From Lysobacter ciconiae (GTDB lineage: Bacteria > Pseudomonadota > Gammaproteobacteria > Xanthomonadales > Xanthomonadaceae), in contig NZ_CP063656.1 of the NCBI RefSeq assembly GCF_015209725.1, positions 2,463,001 to 2,527,000 of the forward strand: a stretch of DNA of 64,000 nt, in the 5' to 3' direction. This document shows positions 1 to 10,236 of the stretch, piece after piece (the stretch's first letter is position 1; each line of letters starts with the position of its first letter). A model generated the notes under the pieces. The model saw only the letters and a list, made by a program, of their open reading frames with translations. It had not been told where the DNA came from and ran no database searches. The translations under genes and the position numbers were made by a program.

Positions 1-2583
1 GACAAGCGATATTGAACGGGTGGTGCCCGTCCACTCGAGCAAGCTCGCGAGGCTAGCGCCGATCGCGTTCACCTGCTGCGCACTGGCGACGTCGAAGTAG
101 ATTGGCGGCGCACCGAGCACGTTGAGGTTGATCTGGAAGAGCCTCTCGGTCTTATCAAGCGGCTCGACCGAAAATCCCGGCTTGACCGAGTCCACGAAAT
201 TGTTGGAAATGTAGAAGACTCGATGTCCCTTCCCCGCCATAGCAGCGGCAAGGTGCTGCGGCCGTTGGAACCGAAAGTGCCAGTCAATTACGGCCCAGAC
301 GAAAACATCTTCCATGCCAGAGCCATCCGGCACAGTATGCCCGACGCCCAGACCGGCGCTCTCGCTCAAGATCACACGACTGGAGCGGAACATGCGGCGC
401 AACTTGGCCTTGTCGGAAGGGTCCAACCGTCCGGTCCGCGCTGTGCGTCGAAGGAAGTTCCACGCCTGACGAAGGTGGGACCGCAAGGGCCACCCGATCG
501 ATCCACTTTCGTCTACGCCGGCTTCGCCGGTAGACATCATGCGTTTCAGATGACGCGAAGTCTCCCGCGGATCGACCATCAGCCGCTTCACCGCACGCAT
601 TGGCCGCGTCAGCGCCCAAGAGGTGCTGCGGTATACGCTCTGAAGTTCCTGCTCGATCACGGCGAGCCGCACACGCAGCGCCTCCCCCTCTCGGTTGGCC
701 TCGGCGTGGGCGTCAATCGAGTGCTCGATGTCCGAAAGCTTCACTAGCATTGACGACTCGATGGATGCCACCAGGTCAGCAATCGCGTGCTCGGCACCCC
801 TCGAAGCATTCGTTTCCCAGGTGATCGCGTCATGGATCTGTGCCAACGCATCCTGTTGGTTGCGCTGGAGTCGATCAAGGCTCCACTTGTGCTGTCGCAC
901 TTCCTCGCGCATTTCAGCGACGTTCGGCTGAAGCACTTCAATCACCTTGAGTGCTTCCAACACATCTTGCGCTTGCCCTTGGAGCTCGTGGCGCACTATC
1001 TCCTTGGAGCTCGATACATCTTCGCCCAAGCTCTCCAGCAGACGAGCAATTCGATCGAGTCTCTTGTGCGAGTCCACCCGATCGGAATGCCCAGCGTTCA
1101 CATCTGCAACCACCCTACTCACCAGGCGGGCGATCTGATCCAACACTTCCCGCGAATCTTTCCAATGGGACTGCTCGGCGGCCGCATCTGCGACCAGCCG
1201 ATCCAGCAGAGTGCCGACCCGTTCCAGCCCGCCGCGCGAATCCGCCCAGCCGAAACGCTCGGCAGTGGCGTCCGCAACCGCTTGGGGTAGCGTCTTGGCG
1301 TTCTCAATCGCCTCTCGCATCTGCTGCTCGACCACTGTTCGTGTAAATGCTTCCGAGTGGATCGCGAACGCCTGCGCCAGTGGCGTGCCTTGCGCCGACG
1401 GAGAGGCGACCAACCGCGACAGCACATCCATGACTTCACGCGACCAGTATGCCGATGCCCCGGAGCGGTCATCCAAGGTTCGAAGACTGCGCAGATAGCC
1501 CTCGAGGATCGCGGACTTCACCGGCGCCGCATCGTCGATTATCTTGACAAAGCGTCGCCACAGAGTGCCTGCTTCCCGTTCCGTACCCGCGCGCGCGGAC
1601 ACATCTGCGATGACCTCGGGTCCGTGATCTTGCAATTGCCCGGCCAGCGTCGACGCCGTGATATCAGGGAGACCCCGACCCGAGAGATTGCTGTGGCTCG
1701 CCTTGGCGTACAGCGCCTCATCGAGCAGACCTTTGACGCCCTCGTAACCGACGAGCACGACAGGCACACCGACAGCGAGCCCTTCCAGCGCCACGCGCCC
1801 CATGCCGGCGACGCCGTCGTAATTGCTCATAAGCGCATTAGCGTCTGGGCGCTCACCCAACATGCGAACTTGGCCATCCGCGATCATCGCGGCGAGTGAC
1901 TCCTCCAACCAGGGTCGTGCAGGGCCGTCGCCGCAGATATCAACCCCCCCCAGCCCGATCTCGATACCGGCACGAGCGAACGTCTCGATCCCTTTGACCT
2001 TGGCGTTATCCAGTCTGCCCACCGTGAGCCATCGCCCGTTCGCTGCGCTGGCGGCGGCAGCCACCGGCTCGATCGCGTTCGGCAACACGCTCATGCGACG
2101 AGGGTCGATGTAGGGGCTGGCGAGCTCCGCTACTTCGTCGGAGACGGCGACGACATGACTCACGAATGGCAAGGTGAGCGAGGCCAACATGAAATCGTAG
2201 GCCTCGCCGTAACTGCCGGAAATCGAAGCGGGCCCGTGCAGCGTGATCGCGCATGGCAGCCCGAGGCTAATCGCGCACGCCACCGCCGGCAACAGCGCTG
2301 TGAAGGGGTGCGCGTGGATGGCGGTCACCCCTTCACGACGTGCGACCCCGACCAAGGAGTCGACGGCTCCCAGGAATCCTGCGATGTCCGCTTCGGGCCC
2401 CAACGCCAGACCCGCAGTAAGGGACGCAAGTCCGTCTGGCAGCATCGCGTTGGAGAAGCGATTACCGCATGCGAGATGCACTTCCCAGCCGAGCCGCTTC
2501 AACTCCGCGACCTCGCAGCGTATGTAGCTTTCGACGCCACCGAATTCAAACGCTTCCGTGACGATCAACAACGATTTCTTCAT
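1..2583 (-). CDS. Multidomain glycosyltransferase (partial, runs off left edge)
   Basis: One open frame of 861 codons begins at the ATG at 2583 and has no stop before the window edge. Residues 1 to about 350 look like a GT-B fold GT4 glycosyltransferase: an N-terminal GGVESYIRCEVAEL segment, a middle VGRLDNAKVKGIETF stretch, a GDGPARPWLEESL motif and a C-terminal ALEGLAVGVPVV motif. Residues about 370-650 are helical and likely coiled coil, closing with STSWALTRPMR (about 653), which often ends such linkers in polysaccharide enzymes. A second glycosyltransferase-like domain starts near 759 with WHFRFQRPQHLA. The gene follows wzt by 38 bp, so it probably helps build the O-antigen or a similar surface glycan exported by that transporter. 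The sugar and acceptor cannot be told from sequence. The domain reading is firm; the substrate is unknown. Confidence 0.85.
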   Translation of the reverse strand, partial: MKKSLLIVTEAFEFGGVESYIRCEVAELKRLGWEVHLACGNRFSNAMLPDGLASLTAGLALGPEADIAGFLGAVDSLVGVARREGVTAIHAHPFTALLPAVACAISLGLPCAITLHGPASISGSYGEAYDFMLASLTLPFVSHVVAVSDEVAELASPYIDPRRMSVLPNAIEPVAAAASAANGRWLTVGRLDNAKVKGIETFARAGIEIGLGGVDICGDGPARPWLEESLAAMIADGQVRMLGERPDANALMSNYDGVAGMGRVALEGLAVGVPVVLVGYEGVKGLLDEALYAKASHSNLSGRGLPDITASTLAGQLQDHGPEVIADVSARAGTEREAGTLWRRFVKIIDDAAPVKSAILEGYLRSLRTLDDRSGASAYWSREVMDVLSRLVASPSAQGTPLAQAFAIHSEAFTRTVVEQQMREAIENAKTLPQAVADATAERFGWADSRGGLERVGTLLDRLVADAAAEQSHWKDSREVLDQIARLVSRVVADVNAGHSDRVDSHKRLDRIARLLESLGEDVSSSKEIVRHELQGQAQDVLEALKVIEVLQPNVAEMREEVRQHKWSLDRLQRNQQDALAQIHDAITWETNASRGAEHAIADLVASIESSMLVKLSDIEHSIDAHAEANREGEALRVRLAVIEQELQSVYRSTSWALTRPMRAVKRLMVDPRETSRHLKRMMSTGEAGVDESGSIGWPLRSHLRQAWNFLRRTARTGRLDPSDKAKLRRMFRSSRVILSESAGLGVGHTVPDGSGMEDVFVWAVIDWHFRFQRPQHLAAAMAGKGHRVFYISNNFVDSVKPGFSVEPLDKTERLFQINLNVLGAPPIYFDVASAQQVNAIGASLASLLEWTGTTRSISLV

Positions 2584-2621
2584 GGGGTCTCCGACGCCGT
2601 GCACTCGCGAGAACCGCGTTC

Positions 2622-3992
2622 TCAGCGCAATTTTGTGAATGCGACCGACACGGGCAGTGCGGCGATTCCTGTACCTTTCGTACGCGGCTCGCGCACCTTT
2701 AGGATGATGATGTCGGTCTTGCGATCGAGATACGCCATATCGGCATGACTGATCGCCTCGGCCAAAGCCAGGGTCACGAAGTACGTCCCCTCGCACAATG
2801 CTAGATCGATCTCGAATCTGACTTCGTACACGCCACCTCGGGTGGCCGACTTAAGGTTCGCATTGTGATACATGGTGCTGCTGCCGAATGCCGACACGCC
2901 TTCGACCGTTCTTAAAAGAATGCCGAACTGCATCTCGTCAATATCGTCGAGCACCCGGACACGTGCGGAGACGATGACCGGCTCGCCGACCATGAACACC
3001 TCGCAACGTTCACCACGGGCGTCTTCAGCTGACCAGTTCTCGATATAGGCGCGTAACCGCGTGTGGGTCTCCTGTACCGCCGCCGGCAGTACATTCTCAT
3101 CCGGAGCATGATCATCCGCGGGCGCCGCTGGCAATGGCTCGGGCGAACTCGGCACATCGGCGCCGACATCTAGGTCTACGGCCACATCTAACGGTGCAAT
3201 AGCAGCCGCGTCATTGGTCGCTTCGGAATTCAGGTAGCGCAGATACGCCTTCTCGTCGGAGTACAGCAGGGCATGGTACTGGTCAATTATCGCGTTAGCG
3301 TAACCGATGCCGTGCAGTCGCCCATGGTGGAGTAGGACCGCGCGCTGGCAAAACTTCTCGACGGTCGACGTCGCGTGGGTAACGATCACGATCGCACAAC
3401 CGCGCGCCCTGAGTCCCTCAATGTATTCGTAACACTTGCGCTGGAACTTCTCGTCTCCGACCGAAAGCGCCTCGTCAACGATCAGCACTTGCGGATCCAC
3501 GCAGGCCTGAACGGCGAAGGCTAGCCGCACGTACATACCGCTCGAATACGTCCTTACCGGCTGGTCCATATGCTCGCCGATGTCGGCGAAGGTTTGTATC
3601 TCCGCGAACTTCGCCTCCATCTGCTTCCGGCTGAACCCGAGCACAGCACCGTTCAGGAAGACGTTCTCGCGCCCGGTGAATTCCGAATTGAAGCCGGAAC
3701 CGAGTTCCAGAAGTGCGGCAAGCAAGCCGTTGACCCGAACATCGCCATTCGTGGCAGTAAGCGTGCCTGCAATGATTTGCAAGAGCGTGCTCTTGCCACT
3801 GCCGTTACGCCCGAGAATGCCGATCGTCTCGCCGGGCATTACATCGAATGAGACGTCCCGAAGGGCCCAGAATTCACGGTAGTACTTACGACCACTGGGT
3901 GCAAAGAATTGCCGGAGCCGGTCCCGCGGCGAGTTGTACATCTCGAAGCACTTAGAGACTCCCGAAACGGAGATCGCCGGTTCAGAGGACAT
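2622..3992 (-). CDS. wzt: O-antigen ABC transporter ATPase with glycan-binding C-terminal domain (Wzt)
   Basis: ATP-binding subunit of an ABC-2 polysaccharide exporter. From the ATG at 3992 (456 aa) it has Walker A GRNGSGKST at 61-69, a degenerate signature (YSSGM) as is usual in Wzt/TagH proteins, and Walker B VLIVDEALSVGD. After the NBD there is an acidic Ala/Pro-rich linker and a roughly 150-residue beta-rich C-terminal domain of the Wzt_C type, which in studied homologues recognises the modified end of the O-antigen chain. The frame is open 32 codons further upstream, but that would bury the end of wzm; the chosen ATG overlaps the wzm stop by 11 nt, typical of translational coupling. It acts at the inner face of the cytoplasmic membrane with Wzm. 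Confidence 0.93.
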   Translation of the reverse strand: MSSEPAISVSGVSKCFEMYNSPRDRLRQFFAPSGRKYYREFWALRDVSFDVMPGETIGILGRNGSGKSTLLQIIAGTLTATNGDVRVNGLLAALLELGSGFNSEFTGRENVFLNGAVLGFSRKQMEAKFAEIQTFADIGEHMDQPVRTYSSGMYVRLAFAVQACVDPQVLIVDEALSVGDEKFQRKCYEYIEGLRARGCAIVIVTHATSTVEKFCQRAVLLHHGRLHGIGYANAIIDQYHALLYSDEKAYLRYLNSEATNDAAAIAPLDVAVDLDVGADVPSSPEPLPAAPADDHAPDENVLPAAVQETHTRLRAYIENWSAEDARGERCEVFMVGEPVIVSARVRVLDDIDEMQFGILLRTVEGVSAFGSSTMYHNANLKSATRGGVYEVRFEIDLALCEGTYFVTLALAEAISHADMAYLDRKTDIIILKVREPRTKGTGIAALPVSVAFTKLR

Positions 3993-4794
3993 CGGCGAAC
4001 CCCCTACGCGTCTTCTGAAACCAAGCGAAACCGAGCCACGCGATCGCGATGCCAGTCGCCATCGAGATCGCCCACAAGCCCCAGTCAAAACTATGCCCCC
4101 ACATCATCAACCCACGCATCTGCTCAACGGTGGACGTGAGCGGGCTCATCTTCATAATGGATCGATATTGCTCCGGCATAACCGAAACAGGATAGAAGAT
4201 GGGTGACAGATACAGGAGCACTAACGTCAGAGAGCCGACCACCTGAGTAACATCACGCAAATAAACTCCCAAAGATGCCAGCACCCACGAAAATCCAAGT
4301 GTCATAAGCACAAGCGGTAAAATCACCAAGGGCGTGAGCAAGAACGTCGAAGGGGGCATTCCAATCAATATCAGATGGAATACGAACCATACAAAAAAAC
4401 TCACGGCAAAGTGAAATACCCCTGCCACCACTGACACCACAGGAAGCACGTCAATCGGGAACACCACCTTCTTCACGTAACCAACATTACCAGTGACCAA
4501 GAGGGGCGCACGATTGCAACATTCTGCGAGCAGATTGAATGCCATGAGACCAGCAAATAAAACCAGAGCGAATTCTGTCTTCGACCCCGTTCCCACCCCC
4601 CACCTAGCATTAAACACATAGCTGAATACAAACGTGAACACGGCAAGCATCATGATCGGCGTAAAGAAAGACCACATGAGACCCATAACGGAGCCCTTGT
4701 AGCGGCCGATCACCTCACGCACCACGAGACCTCGGATTAGGCTTCGATGTTGGGTGAGGGTCCGGACCAGCGCGATCGGCGACAGGGAGTGCAT
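3982..4794 (-). CDS. wzm: O-antigen ABC transporter permease (Wzm)
   Basis: Membrane subunit of the ABC-2 polysaccharide exporter, 270 aa from the ATG at 4794. An in-frame TTG at 4812 would add six residues and overlap the upstream stop; I prefer the ATG. It has the family pattern: an amphipathic N-terminus ending VVREVIGRYKGSVMGLMWSF, then about six hydrophobic helices and a short cytoplasmic tail. It forms the channel that moves undecaprenyl-linked glycan across the inner membrane together with the downstream ATPase. The local sequence is more AT-rich than the flanking metB and cbs genes, which is common at LPS loci that undergo horizontal replacement. Confidence 0.92.
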   Translation of the reverse strand: MHSLSPIALVRTLTQHRSLIRGLVVREVIGRYKGSVMGLMWSFFTPIMMLAVFTFVFSYVFNARWGVGTGSKTEFALVLFAGLMAFNLLAECCNRAPLLVTGNVGYVKKVVFPIDVLPVVSVVAGVFHFAVSFFVWFVFHLILIGMPPSTFLLTPLVILPLVLMTLGFSWVLASLGVYLRDVTQVVGSLTLVLLYLSPIFYPVSVMPEQYRSIMKMSPLTSTVEQMRGLMMWGHSFDWGLWAISMATGIAIAWLGFAWFQKTRRGFADVL

Positions 4795-4808
4795 CGCGAT
4801 TCTCTGGT

Positions 4809-6038
4809 TCAAATGAGCAGCCCCGAGCCACGGCTTCTGCTTCCTTCCGGTGACGTCCGCTGTTCCAGCGCGACTTGAAGATCATGGCGCAGGTCGGACA
4901 GCTGTTCCACTCCCACGCTTAACCTCACCAGATTATCGGCAACACCCAACTCCGCTCGACGCTCCGCCGGCACCGAAGCATGCGTCATGATCGCAGGATG
5001 ATTGACCAGGCTTTCCACGCCGCCCAAGGATTCAGCCAGCGCAAACAGCTTGGTCTTTTCGCAGAACCGGTTCGCGGCCTCGGCGCCGCCCTTCAGGTAG
5101 ATGCTGACCATACCGCCGAAGCCATCCATCTGCCGCTTGGCCAGCTCATGCTGCGGATGCGACTTGAGGCCGGGATAAAGCACCTTCTCAATCGCCGTAT
5201 GCCCTTCCAGCCATTCCGCCAGCGCTTGCGCGTTCTCGCAATGCGCCTTCATCCGCAGATGCAGGGTCTTCAGTCCCCGCAGCGCGAGGAAGCTGTCGAA
5301 CGGCCCCTGCACCGCGCCAGTGGAGTTCTGCAGGAAGGCCATTCGTTCGGCCAGCTCGCTGTTATCGCCCACTACCACGATGCCGCCGACAATGTCGGAG
5401 TGGCCGTTGAGATACTTGGTGGCCGAGTGCACGACGATGTCTGCGCCCAGTTCCAGCGGTCGCTGCAGGATCGGTGAGCTGAAGGTGTTGTCGACCACCA
5501 CGATCAGTCCGTGCTTGTGCGCGACGGCCGCAATGGCTGCGATGTCGACCAGCTTCAGCAGCGGATTGGTCGGCGTCTCGATCCAGACCATTTTGGTATC
5601 CGGTCGGATCGCGGCCTCGAAAGCGGCGGGATCCGTCAGATCGACCCAGCTGAAATCCAAGCCGGCACTGCGCCGACGGACACGCTCGAACAATCGGTAG
5701 GTTCCGCCGTAGACATCGTCCATCGCGATGACGTGGCTGCCACTGTCGAGCAGTTCCAGCACCGTCGAGCTCGCCGCCGAGCCCGAGGCGAATGCAAAGC
5801 CGCGCGTTCCACTTTCCAGCGCCGCAACGCAGCGCTCGTAGGCGAAGCGCGTCGGGTTGTGGCTGCGCGAGTACTCGAATCCCTGATGCACGCCCGGGCT
5901 GGACTGCACATAGGTGGACGTCGCGTAGATCGGCGTCATCACCGCGCCGGTGCTTGGGTCCGGCGACTGTCCCGCATGGATGGCGAGTGTGCCCAACCCC
6001 TGCTTTCGGCCAGCGCTGCTGGAATCATCACTGCTCAT
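4809..6038 (-). CDS. metB: Cystathionine gamma-synthase/gamma-lyase family enzyme (MetB-like)
   Basis: Cys/Met-metabolism PLP enzyme of fold type I, 409 aa from the ATG at 6038. A Shine-Dalgarno AAGGAG at 6047-6052 sits 8 nt before that ATG, which argues against the GTG at 6047. The PLP lysine lies in SATKYLNGH and the family motifs YSRSHNPTR and ETPTNPLLKLVDI are intact. It either makes cystathionine from an activated homoserine ester or cleaves cystathionine; the two activities are not separable from sequence. A cbs gene lies directly upstream on the same strand, so the pair could run transsulfuration between homocysteine and cysteine. In Xanthomonas the LPS cluster is bordered by metB, and the same arrangement is seen here. 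Confidence 0.9.
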   Translation of the reverse strand: MSSDDSSSAGRKQGLGTLAIHAGQSPDPSTGAVMTPIYATSTYVQSSPGVHQGFEYSRSHNPTRFAYERCVAALESGTRGFAFASGSAASSTVLELLDSGSHVIAMDDVYGGTYRLFERVRRRSAGLDFSWVDLTDPAAFEAAIRPDTKMVWIETPTNPLLKLVDIAAIAAVAHKHGLIVVVDNTFSSPILQRPLELGADIVVHSATKYLNGHSDIVGGIVVVGDNSELAERMAFLQNSTGAVQGPFDSFLALRGLKTLHLRMKAHCENAQALAEWLEGHTAIEKVLYPGLKSHPQHELAKRQMDGFGGMVSIYLKGGAEAANRFCEKTKLFALAESLGGVESLVNHPAIMTHASVPAERRAELGVADNLVRLSVGVEQLSDLRHDLQVALEQRTSPEGSRSRGSGLLI

Positions 6039-6086
6039 TGTGGCCACTCCTTACCGCGACGAATCAGCCGGCAAGTTTATCACCCC

Positions 6087-7463
<1,377 letters not shown>

Positions 7464-7572
7464 GCGAATCACGGGTTCTTGGCGCCGGCAATCGCGGCTG
7501 ACCCGGGGATTCTAAGGGATGCCGGCAGCGGCGGCCGGGACAGCGGCGACCGTGCCGGCATCGCGGCGCGGC

Positions 7573-7791
7573 TCAGGTGGCCTGGGCGGCGTACATCCTG
7601 ACCAGCTGGTCCTTGGCCGCGAGCTTCTCGCGCTTCATCTGGGCCAACGTGGTGGGGTCGATCGGCAACACGCCCAACTCGGCGTCCATCACCTTCTTGT
7701 CGAGCTTCTTGTGGCGCTGGTACAGCTGCTTGAACTCGCGGTTGGAGTCGATCAGGGCATCGATCTCGGGCTGGGGTTGATCATCGAACAT
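7573..7791 (-). CDS. DUF465 (YdcH-like) small protein
   Basis: A 72-residue, charged, helical protein of the YdcH/DUF465 family, recognised from DALIDSNREFKQLYQRHKKLDKKV and the conserved tail LKREKLAAKDQL-like segment. The ATG at 7791 has an excellent Shine-Dalgarno (AAGGAGG, 5 nt spacing); the longer open frame upstream has no such site. Proteins of this family are short antiparallel helical hairpins of unknown role. It stands alone between cbs and the DUF4398 genes. Confidence 0.85.
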   Translation of the reverse strand: MFDDQPQPEIDALIDSNREFKQLYQRHKKLDKKVMDAELGVLPIDPTTLAQMKREKLAAKDQLVRMYAAQAT

Positions 7792-8009
7792 TGAAGCCTC
7801 CTTCAGCGCATGGATACCGCCGGGCGGGAATCGATCGCCCGGTGATCCGACCCTACTCCGCGTACCCAGGGGCGGCAACACGCGTTCGTATGGCGGCTGC
7901 CGGCGCGCATGCCGGAAACCGGCACGGCCCTTGCCAGGACACGCTCTGCGTAGTTAAACCGCTGACAACCAACGATTTATTGACGAATCGCCGCGACGGC
8001 GAGGCCGAA

Positions 8010-8621
8010 CTACTTCTTCTTCGGCCTCTCGTCGGGCTTGCCGCCCATCAGCTCGGCTTCCTGGCGGGCCAGTTCGGCCTGGCGGGCGCGGGCGGCTTTC
8101 AGCCGGGCCGCCTGAGCACCGGCGACGTCCTTCAACGCGGTCTCCACCTCGGCCATGGCGTCGGCGTCGCTCTGGGTCTGCATGCGCAGGCGCTCGGCCT
8201 CCTCGGCGCGGACCTGGGCCTGGATGCGCAGGCGCTCGGCTTCGGCGCGGGCGGCGGCGGCATCGCGGCGGCTGGCCTCCAGCAACAGCTCGGTGCGCTC
8301 CCGGTCCAGCTCGCGGATTTCCTGCTGCATGGCCGCGGTCTCGGCCGCCGCCTCGGCGATCTGCACCCGGCGGTCAGCGACGTAGTACGCCGCCTCGTAT
8401 TGGCTCTGGCGGGCGTTGGCCAGCGCATCCACGGCGTTGCGCGCCTGCAGGCGCTCGAAGGACGCGGCATTGGCGTAGTCCGGATTGGCCTCCAGTGCGA
8501 CCAGCTTGCGACCCAGTGCCTCGACGCCGGCATCGGTGCGGCTTTGCGCGTGGACGGGAAGGATGGTCGCGGCCAGCAACAGGCCGATGGCAAGACAGCG
8601 GATATCGGTGGAAATCCTCAT
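8010..8621 (-). CDS. Periplasmic coiled-coil DUF4398-type protein
   Basis: 203 aa with a clear Sec signal peptide (hydrophobic core LAIGLLLAATIL, cleavage after VHA near residue 25). The mature part is almost wholly helical: a DUF4398-like region, then a long Ala/Glu/Arg-rich coiled coil (about 90-190) and a basic tail GGKPDERPKKK. Related proteins in the family often carry an OmpA peptidoglycan-binding domain after this coil; none is present here. The start overlaps the stop of the upstream lipoprotein gene by 4 nt (ATGA), so the two are translationally coupled and probably work together at the envelope. Function unknown. Confidence 0.75.
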   Translation of the reverse strand: MRISTDIRCLAIGLLLAATILPVHAQSRTDAGVEALGRKLVALEANPDYANAASFERLQARNAVDALANARQSQYEAAYYVADRRVQIAEAAAETAAMQQEIRELDRERTELLLEASRRDAAAARAEAERLRIQAQVRAEEAERLRMQTQSDADAMAEVETALKDVAGAQAARLKAARARQAELARQEAELMGGKPDERPKKK

Positions 8622-8998
8622 CGGATGTTCCCTCCCTCGAAGCGGTCGCGCAGCTCGCGCACTTCACTGCGGCGCTGGGCGAGCTCCGCGGACGTCTTGG
8701 CTTTGGCGCTCAGGGCGATCGCGAGATCGGCATCGGCACTGGCGGCGTTGGCCAGTGCGCGCGCGGCGTCGTTGCGGCCTTCCGCCATCGCCGCCTGGGC
8801 CCGGCCCAGGGCATCGCGCGCCGAAGCGAGCGGCTGGCTGGCGTACTGGTCCGCGTCCAGATCGGTCGCCCTGGAGACGGCCTGGCGTGCATCGGCCAAC
8901 TCGCTGGTCGGCGGCGGCAAGGTGGCGCATGCGCCGAGCACGCAAGCGAGAACTGTGCACGCGAGCAAATGGCGGAATTGTGCGAAGCTTGGATGCAT
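8618..8998 (-). CDS. DUF4398 outer-membrane lipoprotein
   Basis: 126 aa from the ATG at 8998. A lipoprotein signal is visible: positive and hydrophobic start, then VLGAC lipobox with the Cys at about residue 24. The mature protein matches the DUF4398 pattern (LADARQAVSRA, ASARDALGRAQAAMAEG, AANAASADADLA), a TPR-like helical array. An upstream ATG at 9100 would bury the signal peptide and cross the divergent pilU promoter, so I rejected it. It overlaps the next coiled-coil gene by 4 nt. Probably anchored to the outer membrane; role unknown. Confidence 0.8.
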   Translation of the reverse strand: MHPSFAQFRHLLACTVLACVLGACATLPPPTSELADARQAVSRATDLDADQYASQPLASARDALGRAQAAMAEGRNDAARALANAASADADLAIALSAKAKTSAELAQRRSEVRELRDRFEGGNIR

Positions 8999-9092
8999 AA
9001 GGGGAGCCGTGGCGGAGGTGTATCGCCCGGCCATTGTGGGCAATCCGGCGTCAAGGTTGCAACGACGGCGTCCGTCAACGGGGAGTGGGTGC

Positions 9093-10190
9093 ATGGACAT
9101 CGGCTATTTTCTGAAGCTGATGACGGAGAAGAACGCGTCGGACATGTTCTTGAGCACCGGCGCGCCGGTGTACATCAAGATCGAGGGCCGGCTGCATCCG
9201 TTGGGCAATACCGGCCTGCCGCCCGGCATGGTCAAGAAGATCGCCTACTCGCTGATGGGCGAAGGCCAGGTGCCGCAGTTCGAGCGCGAGCTGGAGCTCA
9301 ACATGGCGTACTCGCTGCCCGACACCGGCCGCTTCCGCATCAACGTGTTCAGGCAGCGCGGCGAAGTCGGCATGGTGATCCGTGCGATCCGCAGCGTGAT
9401 CCCCTCGATCGAGGAACTGCAGCTGCCGCAGGTGCTCAAGAACATCATCCTGGAGCCGCGCGGCCTGGTCCTCATCGTCGGCTCCACCGGGTCGGGCAAG
9501 TCGACCACGCTCGCCTCGATGATCGATCACCGCAACAGCAGCGTCTCCGGCCACATCCTCACCATCGAGGACCCGATCGAGTACCTGCACCGGCACAAGC
9601 GTTCGCTGGTCAACCAGCGCGAGGTCGGCCTGGACACGCACGCCTTCGGCAGCGCGCTGAAGAACGCGATGCGCGAAGCGCCCGACGTGATCCTGATCGG
9701 CGAGATCCTGGACCAGTCGACGATGGAGGCGGCGATCGCCTTCGCCGAGACCGGCCACCTGTGCCTGGCGACGCTGCACTCCAACAACGCCGACCAGACG
9801 ATCGAGCGCATCCTCAACTTCTTCCCCGAGGCGGCGCACAAGAACGTGCTGATGAACCTGTCGCTCAACCTGAGGGCGGTGATTTCCCAGCGCCTGGTGG
9901 TGGGCGTGGACGGGCGCCGGGTGCCTGCGGCGGAGGTGCTGATCAATACCCCGCATATCCGCGACCTGATCCGGCGCGGCCAGATCCACGAGATCAAGCA
10001 GGCGATGGAGGAGTCGCTGGAGGAAGGCATCGAATCCTTCGACCAGTGCCTGTTCCGGATGCAGAAGCAGGGCAAGATCGACATCGACGAGGCATTGCGC
10101 GCGGCCGACTCACGCGACGGGCTGGCGCTGAAGTTCCGCCTGTCCGAAGGTGCCGACGCCGAGCACGACCAGTACGCGTCGGTGTTCTGA
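9093..10190 (+). CDS. pilU: Type IV pilus retraction-type ATPase PilU
   Basis: Cytoplasmic hexameric secretion ATPase of the PilT/PilU family, 365 aa from the ATG at 9093, with GGGAG just upstream. The N-terminal PAS-like part (1-100) includes KNASDMFLSTGAPV; Walker A GSTGSGKS spans 130-137; the downstream region TGHLCLATLHSNNADQTIERILNFFP is diagnostic of PilU over PilT. It assists retraction of type IV pili (twitching). The Walker B/Asp-box neighbourhood reads GEILD where PilT and many PilU have GEIRD or GEMRD. The long open frame beginning at 7791 is chance read-through. No pilT lies next to it here. Confidence 0.92.
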   Translation: MDIGYFLKLMTEKNASDMFLSTGAPVYIKIEGRLHPLGNTGLPPGMVKKIAYSLMGEGQVPQFERELELNMAYSLPDTGRFRINVFRQRGEVGMVIRAIRSVIPSIEELQLPQVLKNIILEPRGLVLIVGSTGSGKSTTLASMIDHRNSSVSGHILTIEDPIEYLHRHKRSLVNQREVGLDTHAFGSALKNAMREAPDVILIGEILDQSTMEAAIAFAETGHLCLATLHSNNADQTIERILNFFPEAAHKNVLMNLSLNLRAVISQRLVVGVDGRRVPAAEVLINTPHIRDLIRRGQIHEIKQAMEESLEEGIESFDQCLFRMQKQGKIDIDEALRAADSRDGLALKFRLSEGADAEHDQYASVF

Positions 10191-10198
10191 GCCGCGTC

Positions 10199-10216
10199 GG
10201 CCCTGTGATCAGGGCC
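10199..10216. terminator. Hairpin between convergent pilU and maiA
   Basis: GGCCCT-GTGATC-AGGGCC is a perfect 6-bp stem just after the pilU stop and before the maiA stop. There is no T-tract, so it could be a weak bidirectional terminator or an RNA-stabilising hairpin. Confidence 0.35.
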
Positions 10217-10236
10217 AGCCGCGCCGCCGGGCGTTG

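Noticed and set aside
7791..9092. Plus-strand extension of pilU upstream of 9093
   Set aside because: The added residues are not PilU-like and cross two convincing minus-strand genes; the ATG at 9093 has its own ribosome site and the true N-terminus.
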